A stretch of 7,239 nucleotides of DNA from Deltaproteobacteria bacterium. GTDB taxonomy: Bacteria > Desulfobacterota > Desulfobacteria > C00003060. The DNA lies in assembly GCA_030667105.1 (NCBI GenBank), contig DAOUWN010000102.1, positions 1 to 7,239 of the forward strand, written 5' to 3'. This document shows positions 1 through 6,757 of the stretch, piece after piece. A program made the translations under genes and the position numbers. Below the pieces are notes generated by a model. The model made no database searches, had not been told where the DNA came from, and saw nothing but the letters and a program-made list of their open reading frames with translations. How positions within the stretch are numbered: position 1 is the stretch's first letter; each line of letters begins with the position of its first letter.

Positions 1-575
1 CTTAAGGGCGCCAGGGCTCGGCTGGAATCATCATCATCCCTTTTTTTCATACTCTCTGCAACCTCAGCCAGGCTGGTATCTGCACCCATCGTCACCAATT
101 CTCTGTAACGCCTCAATACCCTGACATCGGGGTCTGCATCCAGAAAAAACTTGATATCAGCCCCAGGAAAAACCACTGTGCCCATGTCCCGTCCTTCAAA
201 AACAACACCACCGTTCTTGCCCATTTCCCGCTGAACGCCCAGGAGGTAGTCCCTCACAACACGTCTTGCTGATAGGGCGGACGCAAACATGGTGATCTCC
301 TGAGTTCGTATCTGATCCGAGACGTCAACCTCGTTCATGCACAATCTCGGCCCTCTTATGCTCTTTTCGAATCTCAGCGTCAGCCCCCTCAAGATCTGTG
401 CCACCTTCCCGTCATCATCTGCTCTGCACCCTTCGGAAAGAACCGCCATGGCCACGGCTCGGTACAAAGCGCCCGTGTCAACATAGGTATACTCAAGATG
501 CCGGGCCACCTCTCGACTCACAGTGGTCTTGCCAGCGCCTGCTGGGCCGTCAATTGTTATCAAGAGACGTTTCAT
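1..575 (-). CDS. cmk: Cytidylate kinase (CMP/dCMP kinase), C-terminus cut by the window edge
   Basis: Transfers the ATP gamma-phosphate to CMP or dCMP in the cytoplasm, feeding CTP/dCTP and phospholipid precursor pools. Read on the minus strand from ATG at 575-573, the protein begins MKRLLITIDGPAGAGKTT, with a Walker A P-loop at residues 10-17. It continues with the DTGALYRA nucleotide-binding motif (about 33-40), the EGRDMGT motif (127-133), a KFFLDADP segment, and a RDDDDSSRALAPL stretch just before the edge, the lid-region signature of Cmk. There are 191 complete codons with no stop; the family is about 220-230 residues, so roughly 30-35 residues lie outside the window. The start lies 8 nt after the hisC stop, so the two genes are probably cotranscribed and perhaps translationally coupled; a weak AAAGAAG in the hisC tail is the only Shine-Dalgarno candidate. 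The identification is secure. Confidence 0.95.
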   Translation of the reverse strand, partial: MKRLLITIDGPAGAGKTTVSREVARHLEYTYVDTGALYRAVAMAVLSEGCRADDDGKVAQILRGLTLRFEKSIRGPRLCMNEVDVSDQIRTQEITMFASALSARRVVRDYLLGVQREMGKNGGVVFEGRDMGTVVFPGADIKFFLDADPDVRVLRRYRELVTMGADTSLAEVAESMKKRDDDDSSRALAPL

Positions 576-583
576 CAATAGCA

Positions 584-1663
584 CTAAAGCACTTCTTTCA
601 AGGCCTCGACAAAACGCTGGTTTTCTTCAGGCAGTCCCACGTTCACACGAATGTAGTTCGGGTATCCATATGCGGTCATAGCCCGGACAATCACCCCCCT
701 CGAAAGCAACCTCTCAAAGACCTCATTGGCATCCTGTTCAAGGTCTATGAGAAAGAAGTTCGCTTGGGTAGGGAAATATCTAAGTCCCATCTTACTCACT
801 TGTTCATACAGAAAGTCCAATTCCTCGTGGACCATTCTAATAGTTCTTTCGAAAAAGGCATCGTCGTTCAGGGCCGCCAGAGCGCCAACCTGCGCCAGCA
901 TATTGGTATTAAAAGGTTGCCTTACTCGATTAATGTAATCCGCAATATCCTTCTTCATCACCCCGTAGCCAATGCGAAGTCCGGCTAGGCCATATGCTTT
1001 TGAGAACGTCCGCAGAGTCACCACCGCTTTTTCTGAATCCAAGTAATCAAGACCTCTTGGACAAACCTCGGCTCGCACAAACTCAATATACGCCTCATCC
1101 ATTACGACAATCACGTCCGAAGAAATTCGGTCCAGAAATGCCTCAAAGGCATCCCTTGAAACGATTGTTCCCGTAGGGTTGTTAGGGTTGTTTACAAAAA
1201 CCATCCGCGTATCCCCAGAAACACGTTCAGCCATTTTTTCCAAATCCACCGCGAGGTCTTTCAGAGAAACCTTAACAGGTCTTGCTCCAGCAGCCTGCAC
1301 CATGATCTCATACATCAGAAACGAAGGAGATGGCATAATCACCTCATCGCCCTCTTGAAGAAACGTGCGAGCCAAGAGCTCTATGATCTCATTGGAGCCG
1401 TTTCCAAAAACTATCTCACTGCTTGAAACCTGGAGCTTTTCGCCCAACCGCTGCCTCAGCAGGTAGTTGTAGCCATCAGGATACCGATGAAGGTCCTTCA
1501 GCGCCTCCTTTATGGCCTCAACGGCCTTTGGGGATGGTCCAATGGGGTTCTCGTTGGAGGCAAGCTTGACAGAACCGCTGGTGCCGTATTCTCGTTCGAG
1601 TTCTTCAATTGGCTTGCCAGGCACATAAGCCTTTAGTTTGGCGATATAGTCAGGCACTTTCAT
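584..1663 (-). CDS. hisC: Histidinol-phosphate aminotransferase
   Basis: PLP-dependent class I/II (fold type I) aminotransferase that converts imidazole-acetol phosphate plus glutamate to histidinol phosphate and 2-oxoglutarate in histidine synthesis; close homologues also act on aromatic amino acids. Counting from the chosen start (359 aa), the sequence shows the SNENP substrate-loop motif (36-40), NNPNNPTG (158-165), the cofactor-binding aspartate in VMDEAYIEF (D189), the Schiff-base lysine K222 in TFSKAYGLAGLRIGYG, and the carboxylate-binding arginine R339 in YIRVNVG. Length is normal for HisC. An in-frame GTG lies 9 nt upstream at 1672, but it sits inside the AAGGTGAT ribosome binding site, so the ATG at 1663 is the better start. 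First gene of an apparent hisC-cmk operon. No other his gene is in the window, so a tyrosine/phenylalanine aminotransferase role cannot be excluded. Confidence 0.93.
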   Translation of the reverse strand: MKVPDYIAKLKAYVPGKPIEELEREYGTSGSVKLASNENPIGPSPKAVEAIKEALKDLHRYPDGYNYLLRQRLGEKLQVSSSEIVFGNGSNEIIELLARTFLQEGDEVIMPSPSFLMYEIMVQAAGARPVKVSLKDLAVDLEKMAERVSGDTRMVFVNNPNNPTGTIVSRDAFEAFLDRISSDVIVVMDEAYIEFVRAEVCPRGLDYLDSEKAVVTLRTFSKAYGLAGLRIGYGVMKKDIADYINRVRQPFNTNMLAQVGALAALNDDAFFERTIRMVHEELDFLYEQVSKMGLRYFPTQANFFLIDLEQDANEVFERLLSRGVIVRAMTAYGYPNYIRVNVGLPEENQRFVEALKEVL

Positions 1664-1772
1664 AAGAATCACCTTGATTTTAGCTCAAATAAATTTTAAG
1701 AATCTGTTGCTATCATAATTTTACCGACTGAAAAAGAATTTTTCGCAACTAGCCGCGCCAAAGCCAAAAGAT
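1664..1772. promoter_or_regulatory. Divergent promoter region between hisC and the DUF1343 gene
   Basis: A 109-nt AT-rich gap between divergently transcribed genes must hold both promoters. On the minus strand, TTGCGA is followed 19 nt later by TAAAAT, then TATGAT; on the plus strand CATAAT is the only -10-like hexamer and has no good -35. None is close to consensus, so only the region, not individual boxes, is claimed. I see no operator-like palindrome and no his leader/attenuator. Confidence 0.35.
1668..1675 (-). promoter_or_regulatory. Ribosome binding site that fixes the hisC start
   Basis: On the minus strand AAGGTGAT precedes the ATG at 1663, with 4 nt between its last base and the start codon. 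It overlaps the alternative GTG at 1672, which therefore is unlikely to be used. Confidence 0.7.
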
Positions 1773-2897
1773 ATGAAACCGATTGAAACCGGTATTGAGA
1801 GGCTTATCGCTGACCCGCCTCGAATGCTCCAAGGAAAACGCCTTGGGCTCTTGTCAAACCCCGCCACGGTCGATCGAAGATTTCAGCACAGCCGCAGCTT
1901 GATTGAAAACCGTTTCCCCGGCCAGCTTAAGGCTCTTTTCAGCCCTCAGCACGGATTTTTTGCTGAAAAGCAGGACAACATGATCCCTTCCGATAATCTG
2001 GTCGACCCGATTCTCAATATACCTGTCTTCAGCCTCTATAGCGAAACCAGAATGCCCACTAAGGCCATGATGGAATACATAGACACGCTCATTGTTGATC
2101 TTCAAGACGTTGGGACCCGCGTCTATACCTTCATCTATACCATGGCCTTATGCCTGCAAGCGGCTCGTTCTCATGGCAAGCAGGTCATAGTGTTGGACCG
2201 TCCAAACCCCCTTGGCGGAATCCTCATAGAAGGAAATTGCTTGAAACCCGAATACAGCTCTTTCGTTGGGATGTATCCTATTCCAATGCGTCACGGCCTC
2301 ACCATTGGCGAACTGGCCCTTCTCTTTAACAACCACTTCGAAATAGGATGCGAATTGACCGTAGTACCCATGGCAGGATGGAAACGTGACATGCTTTTCC
2401 AGGATACAGGCTTGCCGTGGATATCGCCTTCGCCGAATCTACCCACCCTATCCTCGGCCATGCTATATCCTGGACAAGTCTTATGGGAAGGCACCAATGT
2501 CTCTGAAGGCCGTGGCACTACTCAACCTTTTGAGATCTTTGGGGCGCCTTTTTTTGATGTAGGTCGTCTTCAAGAAACGCTGACCAGCAAGAATCTCCCG
2601 GGTGTCCACATTCGCCCCCTTGCCTTTGAGCCCACGTCTAATAAATGGACAGGAGAACTGTGTTACGGTTTTCAACTCCATGTTATCAAGCCCAAACTCT
2701 TCAGGCCCTACTTCACGACTCTGGTCCTTCTTCAGACTGTGGTTGCTCTTCACTCTGATTCCTTTCAATGGAAGTCGCCGCCGTACGAATACGAGTTTGA
2801 GAAACTCCCCTTTGACGTGATCACAGGAGACCCTGCAGTCCGAAGTGCCATAGAAGCCCTCGAACCTCTGGAAGCTTTGAGAGACGGTTGGGAGTAA
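1773..2897 (+). CDS. DUF1343 family protein, NamZ-like exo-beta-N-acetylmuramidase (GH171), predicted cytoplasmic
   Basis: Characterised members of this family (Bacillus subtilis YbbC/NamZ) release terminal N-acetylmuramic acid from peptidoglycan fragments during cell-wall recycling. Seen here in 374 aa: GLLSNPA (25-31), SPQHGFF (57-63), DLQDVGTRVYTF (109-120), DRPNPLGG (142-149), RHGLTIGE (173-180), SPSPNLP (218-224) and EGTNVSEGRGTTQPFE (239-254), the family's signature blocks in their usual order. Length fits a complete protein. Unlike secreted NamZ there is no signal peptide or lipobox: the N-terminus MKPIETGIERLI is charged and hydrophilic, so an intracellular site is inferred. The ATG at 1773 has no convincing Shine-Dalgarno; an in-frame stop at 1716-1718 and the lack of any ATG, GTG or TTG between rule out an upstream start. 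No muramic-acid catabolic genes (murQ, nagZ, amgK) are adjacent, so the substrate is assigned only from family. Confidence 0.88.
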   Translation: MKPIETGIERLIADPPRMLQGKRLGLLSNPATVDRRFQHSRSLIENRFPGQLKALFSPQHGFFAEKQDNMIPSDNLVDPILNIPVFSLYSETRMPTKAMMEYIDTLIVDLQDVGTRVYTFIYTMALCLQAARSHGKQVIVLDRPNPLGGILIEGNCLKPEYSSFVGMYPIPMRHGLTIGELALLFNNHFEIGCELTVVPMAGWKRDMLFQDTGLPWISPSPNLPTLSSAMLYPGQVLWEGTNVSEGRGTTQPFEIFGAPFFDVGRLQETLTSKNLPGVHIRPLAFEPTSNKWTGELCYGFQLHVIKPKLFRPYFTTLVLLQTVVALHSDSFQWKSPPYEYEFEKLPFDVITGDPAVRSAIEALEPLEALRDGWE

Positions 2898-2912
2898 AAT
2901 CTTGCGAGATTT
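2897..2912 (+). repeat. Small hairpin at the end of the DUF1343 gene
   Basis: AAATCT and AGATTT flank a TGCG loop, starting at the last base of the stop codon. The 6-bp AT-rich stem has no T-run behind it, so it is a poor intrinsic terminator; it may only protect the 3' end or be chance. Confidence 0.3.
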
Positions 2913-2995
2913 GAGGAAAAACGAAGGCCATATTTCCTCTAAGAGTAAAGACGTTGGGCACTTATGTAGTCCTACCAGAAAAAAACGAGCCCATA

Positions 2996-3038
2996 TAAAA
3001 CACATAAGCCCCGCACAAAAAAAAGTACGGGACTTATG
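2996..3038 (-). terminator. Intrinsic terminator of the small membrane-protein gene
   Basis: Two 14-nt arms (3003-3016 and 3025-3038) form a hairpin with an 8-nt homopolymer loop. Read on the minus strand the arms are CATAAGTCCCGTAC and GTGCGGGGCTTATG: every position pairs, two of them as U-G wobbles, and TTTTAT follows 2 nt later. On the plus strand the same two positions are C-A mismatches and no T-run follows. The hairpin is therefore built for minus-strand transcripts and lies 41 nt past the stop of the gene at 3079-3381. It may give weaker termination for the convergent DUF1343 gene. Confidence 0.75.
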
Positions 3039-3078
3039 CGAATATATCCTTATTCAGCTTACTTTACTGTAATTATAG

Positions 3079-3381
3079 CTATTTTTTTGCTTTCTTTTCT
3101 TTTTCGCCTTTTAGGTCTTCGACCTCTTTCTTCAGGTCATCGACCTCTTTCTTATAACTCTCCACTTCTTCCTTATTCACAGCAGGGGTTTCAAAACTAT
3201 CGTCTTTGCTTTTCCACGTGTCTTTAAGCTCGTCAAACCCCAAATAGATTGCTAGACCACCCCCCGAAAGAAGGCCAAAAGGTATAGCTCCCGCCAGTAG
3301 CTGCAAGAAGGGTTTCCACCATACTGCCAGGCCTATAATTCCTAGAACCGCCGCAGCCGCACCACCGATCAATGTTTTCAT
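3079..3381 (-). CDS. Small two-helix membrane protein with coiled-coil tail, possibly MamI-like
   Basis: Function unknown. The 100-residue product has two hydrophobic helices (about 3-22 and 25-48) joined by a tight WWKP turn (21-24), then a charged cytoplasmic-type tail. Residues 70-93 form perfect heptads with V73, Y76, V80, L83, V87 and L90 at core positions, and the end is lysine-rich (KGEKEKKAKK). The pattern G-I-I-G-L-x-x-W-W, F-L-x-x-L-x-G-A-I-P and G-G-G-L-A-x-x-L-G recalls the small magnetosome-membrane protein MamI, but I cannot align it here, and similar two-helix proteins may be common in non-magnetic Desulfobacteria. A very strong Shine-Dalgarno (AAAGGAGGA, minus strand, ending about 10 nt before the ATG) and a good terminator mark it as a real, well-expressed monocistronic gene. 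No other mam or mad gene is visible, so a magnetosome role is only a possibility. Confidence 0.8.
   Translation of the reverse strand: MKTLIGGAAAAVLGIIGLAVWWKPFLQLLAGAIPFGLLSGGGLAIYLGFDELKDTWKSKDDSFETPAVNKEEVESYKKEVDDLKKEVEDLKGEKEKKAKK
3113..3154. repeat. 21-bp tandem repeat encoding one coiled-coil heptad twice
   Basis: 3113-3133 and 3134-3154 are identical at 19 of 21 positions (differences at 3118/3139 and 3133/3154). The unit equals exactly seven codons and encodes the successive KKEVDDL and KKEVEDL heptads of the membrane protein's tail. A third, more diverged copy (about 11 of 21) follows at 3155-3175. This looks like heptad growth by slippage or duplication. Confidence 0.8.
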
Positions 3382-3429
3382 CTTACACCATCCTCCTTTT
3401 ATTCAAATATTTTCTTCTTTACTCATGTC

Positions 3430-3459
3430 AATATAAGAATCGCTTCATGCTTAACACAA
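3430..3459 (-). promoter_or_regulatory. Candidate promoter of the small membrane-protein gene
   Basis: Minus strand: TTGTGT (3459-3454), 18 nt, TATATT (3435-3430), the latter one base from TATAAT. A perfect TTGACA also occurs at 3431-3426, but 16-17 nt beyond it only TATTTG/ATTTGA is found. Either could serve; neither is proven. Its place in a 109-nt gap before a gene with its own terminator supports independent transcription. Confidence 0.3.
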
Positions 3460-3490
3460 GGCGCAATTCAAATCAAGCCAAAAATGTCAA

Positions 3491-3829
3491 TCAACGCTTT
3501 TTTCGCTCAAAAAGGGATATCACATTATTATTATTCGCATTATCCTCTCTCTGGTTCGACCCGTCCTCGGACGGCAAAGAATCACGTTCTGGTTTGCAGG
3601 CTCCCGTGACCCTTTCGAATCTGATCCTGGCGCCGTTCATCGTGAAAGTCTCACCATTGATGTACTCTTCCCGCAGTATCCAAACAGCTTCTACAACGGG
3701 GACCTGCAAGATAAGCAACTTGACCTGGTACCAGTGCGCCTTGGAATCGGCACAGATATCTTCGATACGAGCAAAAAAGGCAGGGCTGTCTTCCTGATAA
3801 ATTAGGACAAGATCTCCAATAGTTGCCAT
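3491..3829 (-). CDS. Conserved-looking small soluble protein of unknown function
   Basis: I cannot assign a function. The 112-residue product starts MATIGDLVLIYQED and has a compact, beta-rich part to about residue 75 with the memorable stretch WYQVKLLILQVP (33-44) and the segment WILREEYINGETFTMNG. I associate this type of protein with Desulfobacterota genomes, from memory only. The opening (small residues, then GDLVLIY and FFARIEDI) suggests an SH3/KOW-like barrel, by inference. The last about 35 residues are polar and low-complexity, including an NNNN run encoded by four consecutive ATT triplets read on the plus strand (3524-3535), and end in a basic FERKKR. No signal peptide or membrane segment. 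The start is supported by GAGGAG 5 nt upstream (3835-3840). It precedes the two-helix membrane-protein gene on the same strand, 109 nt away, and is divergent from plsB. Confidence 0.75.
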   Translation of the reverse strand: MATIGDLVLIYQEDSPAFFARIEDICADSKAHWYQVKLLILQVPVVEAVWILREEYINGETFTMNGARIRFERVTGACKPERDSLPSEDGSNQREDNANNNNVISLFERKKR

Positions 3830-3860
3830 GTTAGCTCCTCTATATCATACTATTTTCAAA

Positions 3861-3888
3861 TTGACACGAGCAAAATTTGTGTTAGTTT
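3861..3888 (+). promoter_or_regulatory. Candidate plsB promoter
   Basis: A perfect TTGACA (3861-3866) is followed after 16 nt by TAGTTT (3883-3888), which keeps the key T1, A2 and T6 of a -10 box. Transcription would begin near 3895, about 35 nt before the plsB ATG. It lies in the 100-nt divergent gap between the 112-residue-protein gene and plsB. Confidence 0.4.
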
Positions 3889-3929
3889 TTTAAGGTTACT
3901 CAGTACGCCACTCCATAGGCAGCAATCTC

Positions 3930-6569
3930 ATGGATTTTGTCCAATTCGTCAGGGGTAAAACAAGAAAATGGGTCGATGCATTTCTTCGTGGCCATCATGA
4001 TTACTACACCTGTAGCCTGCCAAAAGACTGGGGGTGCTTTTCACCGTTATCCTTGATTTTGAAGTCGCTCTTCTCGCACGTCTCCACGAACTCGACGCAA
4101 ACTGCCTTCTTAAAAACCCTTAAGGACGAATCGTTTGTTGTCTACGTATCCAAGTACAAAAGCAACTTCGAGTACCTGTTCTATCATATCAAATATAAAA
4201 GCGAAGGGCTCCCTTTCCCTCAATTCGGCTTTGATTACACCATATTGATCTGGCAGAGGCTCTCCAGCCTCATTCGCATTGTTCTTGCCCATCTGGATCA
4301 CCTGCTCAAGCACAAGACTCTGCCCGACCCATATGTCTCAGGCTTTTTCAAACGTGAACTGGAGTCCGGCAAGGCGGCCTTCTTATCTCTGGTAGACCGC
4401 AAGGGGTTTTACCACCGGTTTGTAAAGGCAAAGCGCGATCCTTTGGAGTATCTCATTGAACTTCAGCACGAGGTCTCGCGTCCAATCCATATTGTCCCCC
4501 AGTGGCTTCTTTTCAGCAAAAAACCCCAGGATGTGCCATTAGGCCTTGTGGATATCTTCTTTGGCAGCGAGGAAAACCCCGGTCGACTCCGACGATGGAT
4601 GGCAATACTGCGCACCCCACAAAAGGCTTTTGTGGAGACTTCAGATCCGTTGAACCTCTTGTCATTTGTCCAGGAAGCGGACAACCAGGAACGAAGCGCC
4701 GAACAACAGGCTTTTGTCCTTAGACAGCGACTTCTGGATCAGATGAATCGCCACCGCCAGAGCATCACCGGACCGATTCTCAAAACAAGGGTTGAACTTA
4801 AGGAGCTGATCCTGAGAAACGAGCGGTTCCAGGATTTCATGAGAGGTTATGCCCAAACCGGCAAAAAAAACCTGGCAGACTTGCATAAGAAGGCGGATGA
4901 AGATCTAAATGACATCGCCGCTGATTACAGTCCCCACTTCATTCAGGCCATTAGCATGATCTTCGGCTGGATATGGAAAACCATGTTTGATGGCATTGCT
5001 CTCGACATGGAAGGCCTGAACAGAGTGAAAAGCGCGGCCACAAGGGCCCCGATTGTGTTTGTTCCTTGTCATAGAAGCCACTTTGATTACCTCATCCTTT
5101 CACACGTGCTCATTACAAACAACATGCCTTGTCCGCACGTAGCTGCAGGACAGAATCTGGCCTTCTGGCCCGTGGGGACCCTTTTTAGAAAAAGCGGGGC
5201 CTTTTTCATCAAGCGGTCTTTTCACGGTGCAAGACTCTACGCACAGGTTTTTTCAGAATACGTGCGCATGTTAATTCAGCAGGGCTTTAACATTGAGTTC
5301 TTTATCGAGGGAGGCCGGAGTCGAACAGGAAAGATGGCTCTTCCAAAGACTGGGCTACTTACGATACTCATAGATGCTTATAAAACCGGGGCATGTCAGG
5401 ATTTGATATTTGCGCCTGTCTACGTGGGATACGACCGCCTACTGGAAGAGAGCGCAATCTTAGGTGAGCTGGAAGGACGCGAAAAAAAGCAGGAAAGCTT
5501 TGCACAGTTGATCCGTGCGCGAAAACTCCTCAACAAAAGACACGGCCGGGTATATGTTCAATTTGACGAGCCGATATCTCTGAAGGCTTTGGTTTCTGAA
5601 GCCGGAAAATTACTCCAAGATATGGAGCATGCTGAATACCAGGCCTTGGGTCGCAACCTCGCCTACCGGATTATTAATGCTGTTAATCGCATCTCGGTGG
5701 TGACACCTCAGGCAATCACAGCCAGCGCCATTCTGAATTACCCTAAGCACAGTTTTACTCAAAGCGACCTTATGACTTGCGTGGAGACATATCTGAATTA
5801 TCTGATTTTCCATAATGCACGCTTGTCGGAAAACCTCGATGATACCCTCCTTGGAATAAAGAATGTCTTGGCCATTTACAGCAAACGCAAGTTCGTAGAA
5901 AAACAAAAGATCAAAGCAAAGGACGAGTCGCCTCCTGCCGATCCAAGATATGTGGCATCTGAGAACAAGCGCATGAACCTGGAATACTACAAAAACAACT
6001 GCATCCATCATTTCGTGCCGGCCGCTTACACTGCTTTGGCAATCCTGTCCTATGATGCATTTCAATTCTCCGCATCGGCCCTGCATTCTGACTACAATTT
6101 CCTGCAAGAGTTCTTGAAATACGAATTTGCCTATGATGTGGAAAAGACGCCTGAATATATGGTCAGAAAAACCCTGAAGGCCTTCATTGATGACGCTATC
6201 CTTATGCCTCATCCCACGCTTCCTGATACCTACAATATTACCTCGGCAGGCCTGCGAAAACTGCTGTTTTTTGCAGGCTTTCTAAAAACCTATTTTGAAT
6301 CGTACCGCGTCGTCCTTGATGTCCTGAAAGGCTATGGCCGAAGGGACCTGGTCACGAAAGAGCGCATGAAAAAGATTCGGGCCCTTGGCACTCAATTGTA
6401 CAAGCAACGGGAGGTTGAAAGAAGGGAGGCGCTTTCTCACATCAACTATGAAAATGGCCTGACGTTTTTCAACTTCAAGGGAATCCGGGGAAGCGAAGAT
6501 CAGGAAGGTATTGAATTCTACAGCCAAGTTATGAGGAAATATCTCAACTGCTTTATGGTTCAGAAGTAG
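3930..6569 (+). CDS. plsB: Glycerol-3-phosphate 1-O-acyltransferase, PlsB type
   Basis: Membrane-associated enzyme that acylates sn-glycerol 3-phosphate at C1 from acyl-ACP or acyl-CoA, the first step of phospholipid synthesis. All four GPAT/acyltransferase blocks are present: HRSHFD, the HX4D catalytic pair H381/D386; GAFFIKR (423-429); FIEGGRSRTGK (458-468); and APVYVGYDRL starting at 495. An N-terminal domain of about 350 residues and a C-terminal part of about 370 flank the catalytic core, as in PlsB. At 879 residues it is somewhat longer than Escherichia coli PlsB (about 807), mostly before the HX4D motif. In-frame TAA at 3891-3893 and no alternative start between leave ATG 3930 as the only reasonable start; its Shine-Dalgarno is weak (TAGGC). 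It is monocistronic as far as seen. Dihydroxyacetone-phosphate acyltransferases share these blocks, but the size and overall layout favour PlsB. Confidence 0.92.
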   Translation: MDFVQFVRGKTRKWVDAFLRGHHDYYTCSLPKDWGCFSPLSLILKSLFSHVSTNSTQTAFLKTLKDESFVVYVSKYKSNFEYLFYHIKYKSEGLPFPQFGFDYTILIWQRLSSLIRIVLAHLDHLLKHKTLPDPYVSGFFKRELESGKAAFLSLVDRKGFYHRFVKAKRDPLEYLIELQHEVSRPIHIVPQWLLFSKKPQDVPLGLVDIFFGSEENPGRLRRWMAILRTPQKAFVETSDPLNLLSFVQEADNQERSAEQQAFVLRQRLLDQMNRHRQSITGPILKTRVELKELILRNERFQDFMRGYAQTGKKNLADLHKKADEDLNDIAADYSPHFIQAISMIFGWIWKTMFDGIALDMEGLNRVKSAATRAPIVFVPCHRSHFDYLILSHVLITNNMPCPHVAAGQNLAFWPVGTLFRKSGAFFIKRSFHGARLYAQVFSEYVRMLIQQGFNIEFFIEGGRSRTGKMALPKTGLLTILIDAYKTGACQDLIFAPVYVGYDRLLEESAILGELEGREKKQESFAQLIRARKLLNKRHGRVYVQFDEPISLKALVSEAGKLLQDMEHAEYQALGRNLAYRIINAVNRISVVTPQAITASAILNYPKHSFTQSDLMTCVETYLNYLIFHNARLSENLDDTLLGIKNVLAIYSKRKFVEKQKIKAKDESPPADPRYVASENKRMNLEYYKNNCIHHFVPAAYTALAILSYDAFQFSASALHSDYNFLQEFLKYEFAYDVEKTPEYMVRKTLKAFIDDAILMPHPTLPDTYNITSAGLRKLLFFAGFLKTYFESYRVVLDVLKGYGRRDLVTKERMKKIRALGTQLYKQREVERREALSHINYENGLTFFNFKGIRGSEDQEGIEFYSQVMRKYLNCFMVQK

Positions 6570-6604
6570 TTTTTAAGAGCATCAGTGGCAAAATCCTTAA
6601 AAAC
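6569..6604 (+). repeat. 9-bp perfect inverted repeat just after plsB
   Basis: GTTTTTAAG (6569-6577) and CTTAAAAAC (6596-6604) are perfect complements around an 18-nt loop, starting at the last base of the plsB stop codon. The stem is AT-rich and no T-run follows, so termination would be weak; it could instead stabilise the plsB 3' end. Confidence 0.45.
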
Positions 6605-6716
6605 GCAGGATAACTGCCATCAACTTCCACTAACAGATTGGCTTTGACCGATTTTTGTGCTCAAAGGGACCTCAAGGAGGTTTCTCGGTCTTCAGAAGCA
6701 ATATCAGACCGATTCG

Positions 6717-6745
6717 ATTCCCATGGACAGGGACACCTTGGGAAT
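6717..6745 (+). repeat. Strong hairpin directly upstream of the GEMM-like RNA
   Basis: ATTCCCATGG (6717-6726) pairs with CCTTGGGAAT (6736-6745) with a single T-T mismatch and a 9-nt loop (ACAGGGACA). It ends 12 nt before the closing helix of the riboswitch-like element and has no T-run. It could be an extra RNA domain or a 5' stabiliser. Confidence 0.55.
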
Positions 6746-6757
6746 GTGACGTGGTAT

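Noticed and set aside
398..988. 196-codon plus-strand open frame
   Set aside because: It lies antisense to the well-supported hisC and cmk genes and its product has no recognisable domain.
2481..3005. 174-codon minus-strand open frame
   Set aside because: It is antisense to the 3' end of the DUF1343 gene, begins inside conserved family motifs of that gene and has no family resemblance.
3497..3514. CTTTTT/AAAAAG palindrome as terminator of the 112-residue-protein gene
   Set aside because: It lies inside the coding tail, is purely A/T plus one closing pair, and is explained by the FERKKR codons.
3372..3797. 141-codon plus-strand open frame over the two small minus-strand genes
   Set aside because: Both minus-strand genes have strong Shine-Dalgarno sequences and sensible proteins; this frame has neither.
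3844..3873. TTGCTC-18-TATGAT on the minus strand as promoter of the 112-residue-protein gene
   Set aside because: The -10 would put the transcript start inside the gene's own Shine-Dalgarno, leaving almost no leader, and the -35 matches only three bases.
5610..6212. 200-codon minus-strand open frame inside plsB
   Set aside because: It is a shadow of the plsB reading frame; no ribosome binding site and no known domain.
6644..6649. TTGACC as a -35 box for the riboswitch-like transcript
   Set aside because: No -10-like hexamer occurs 15-19 nt downstream, so no promoter is called.
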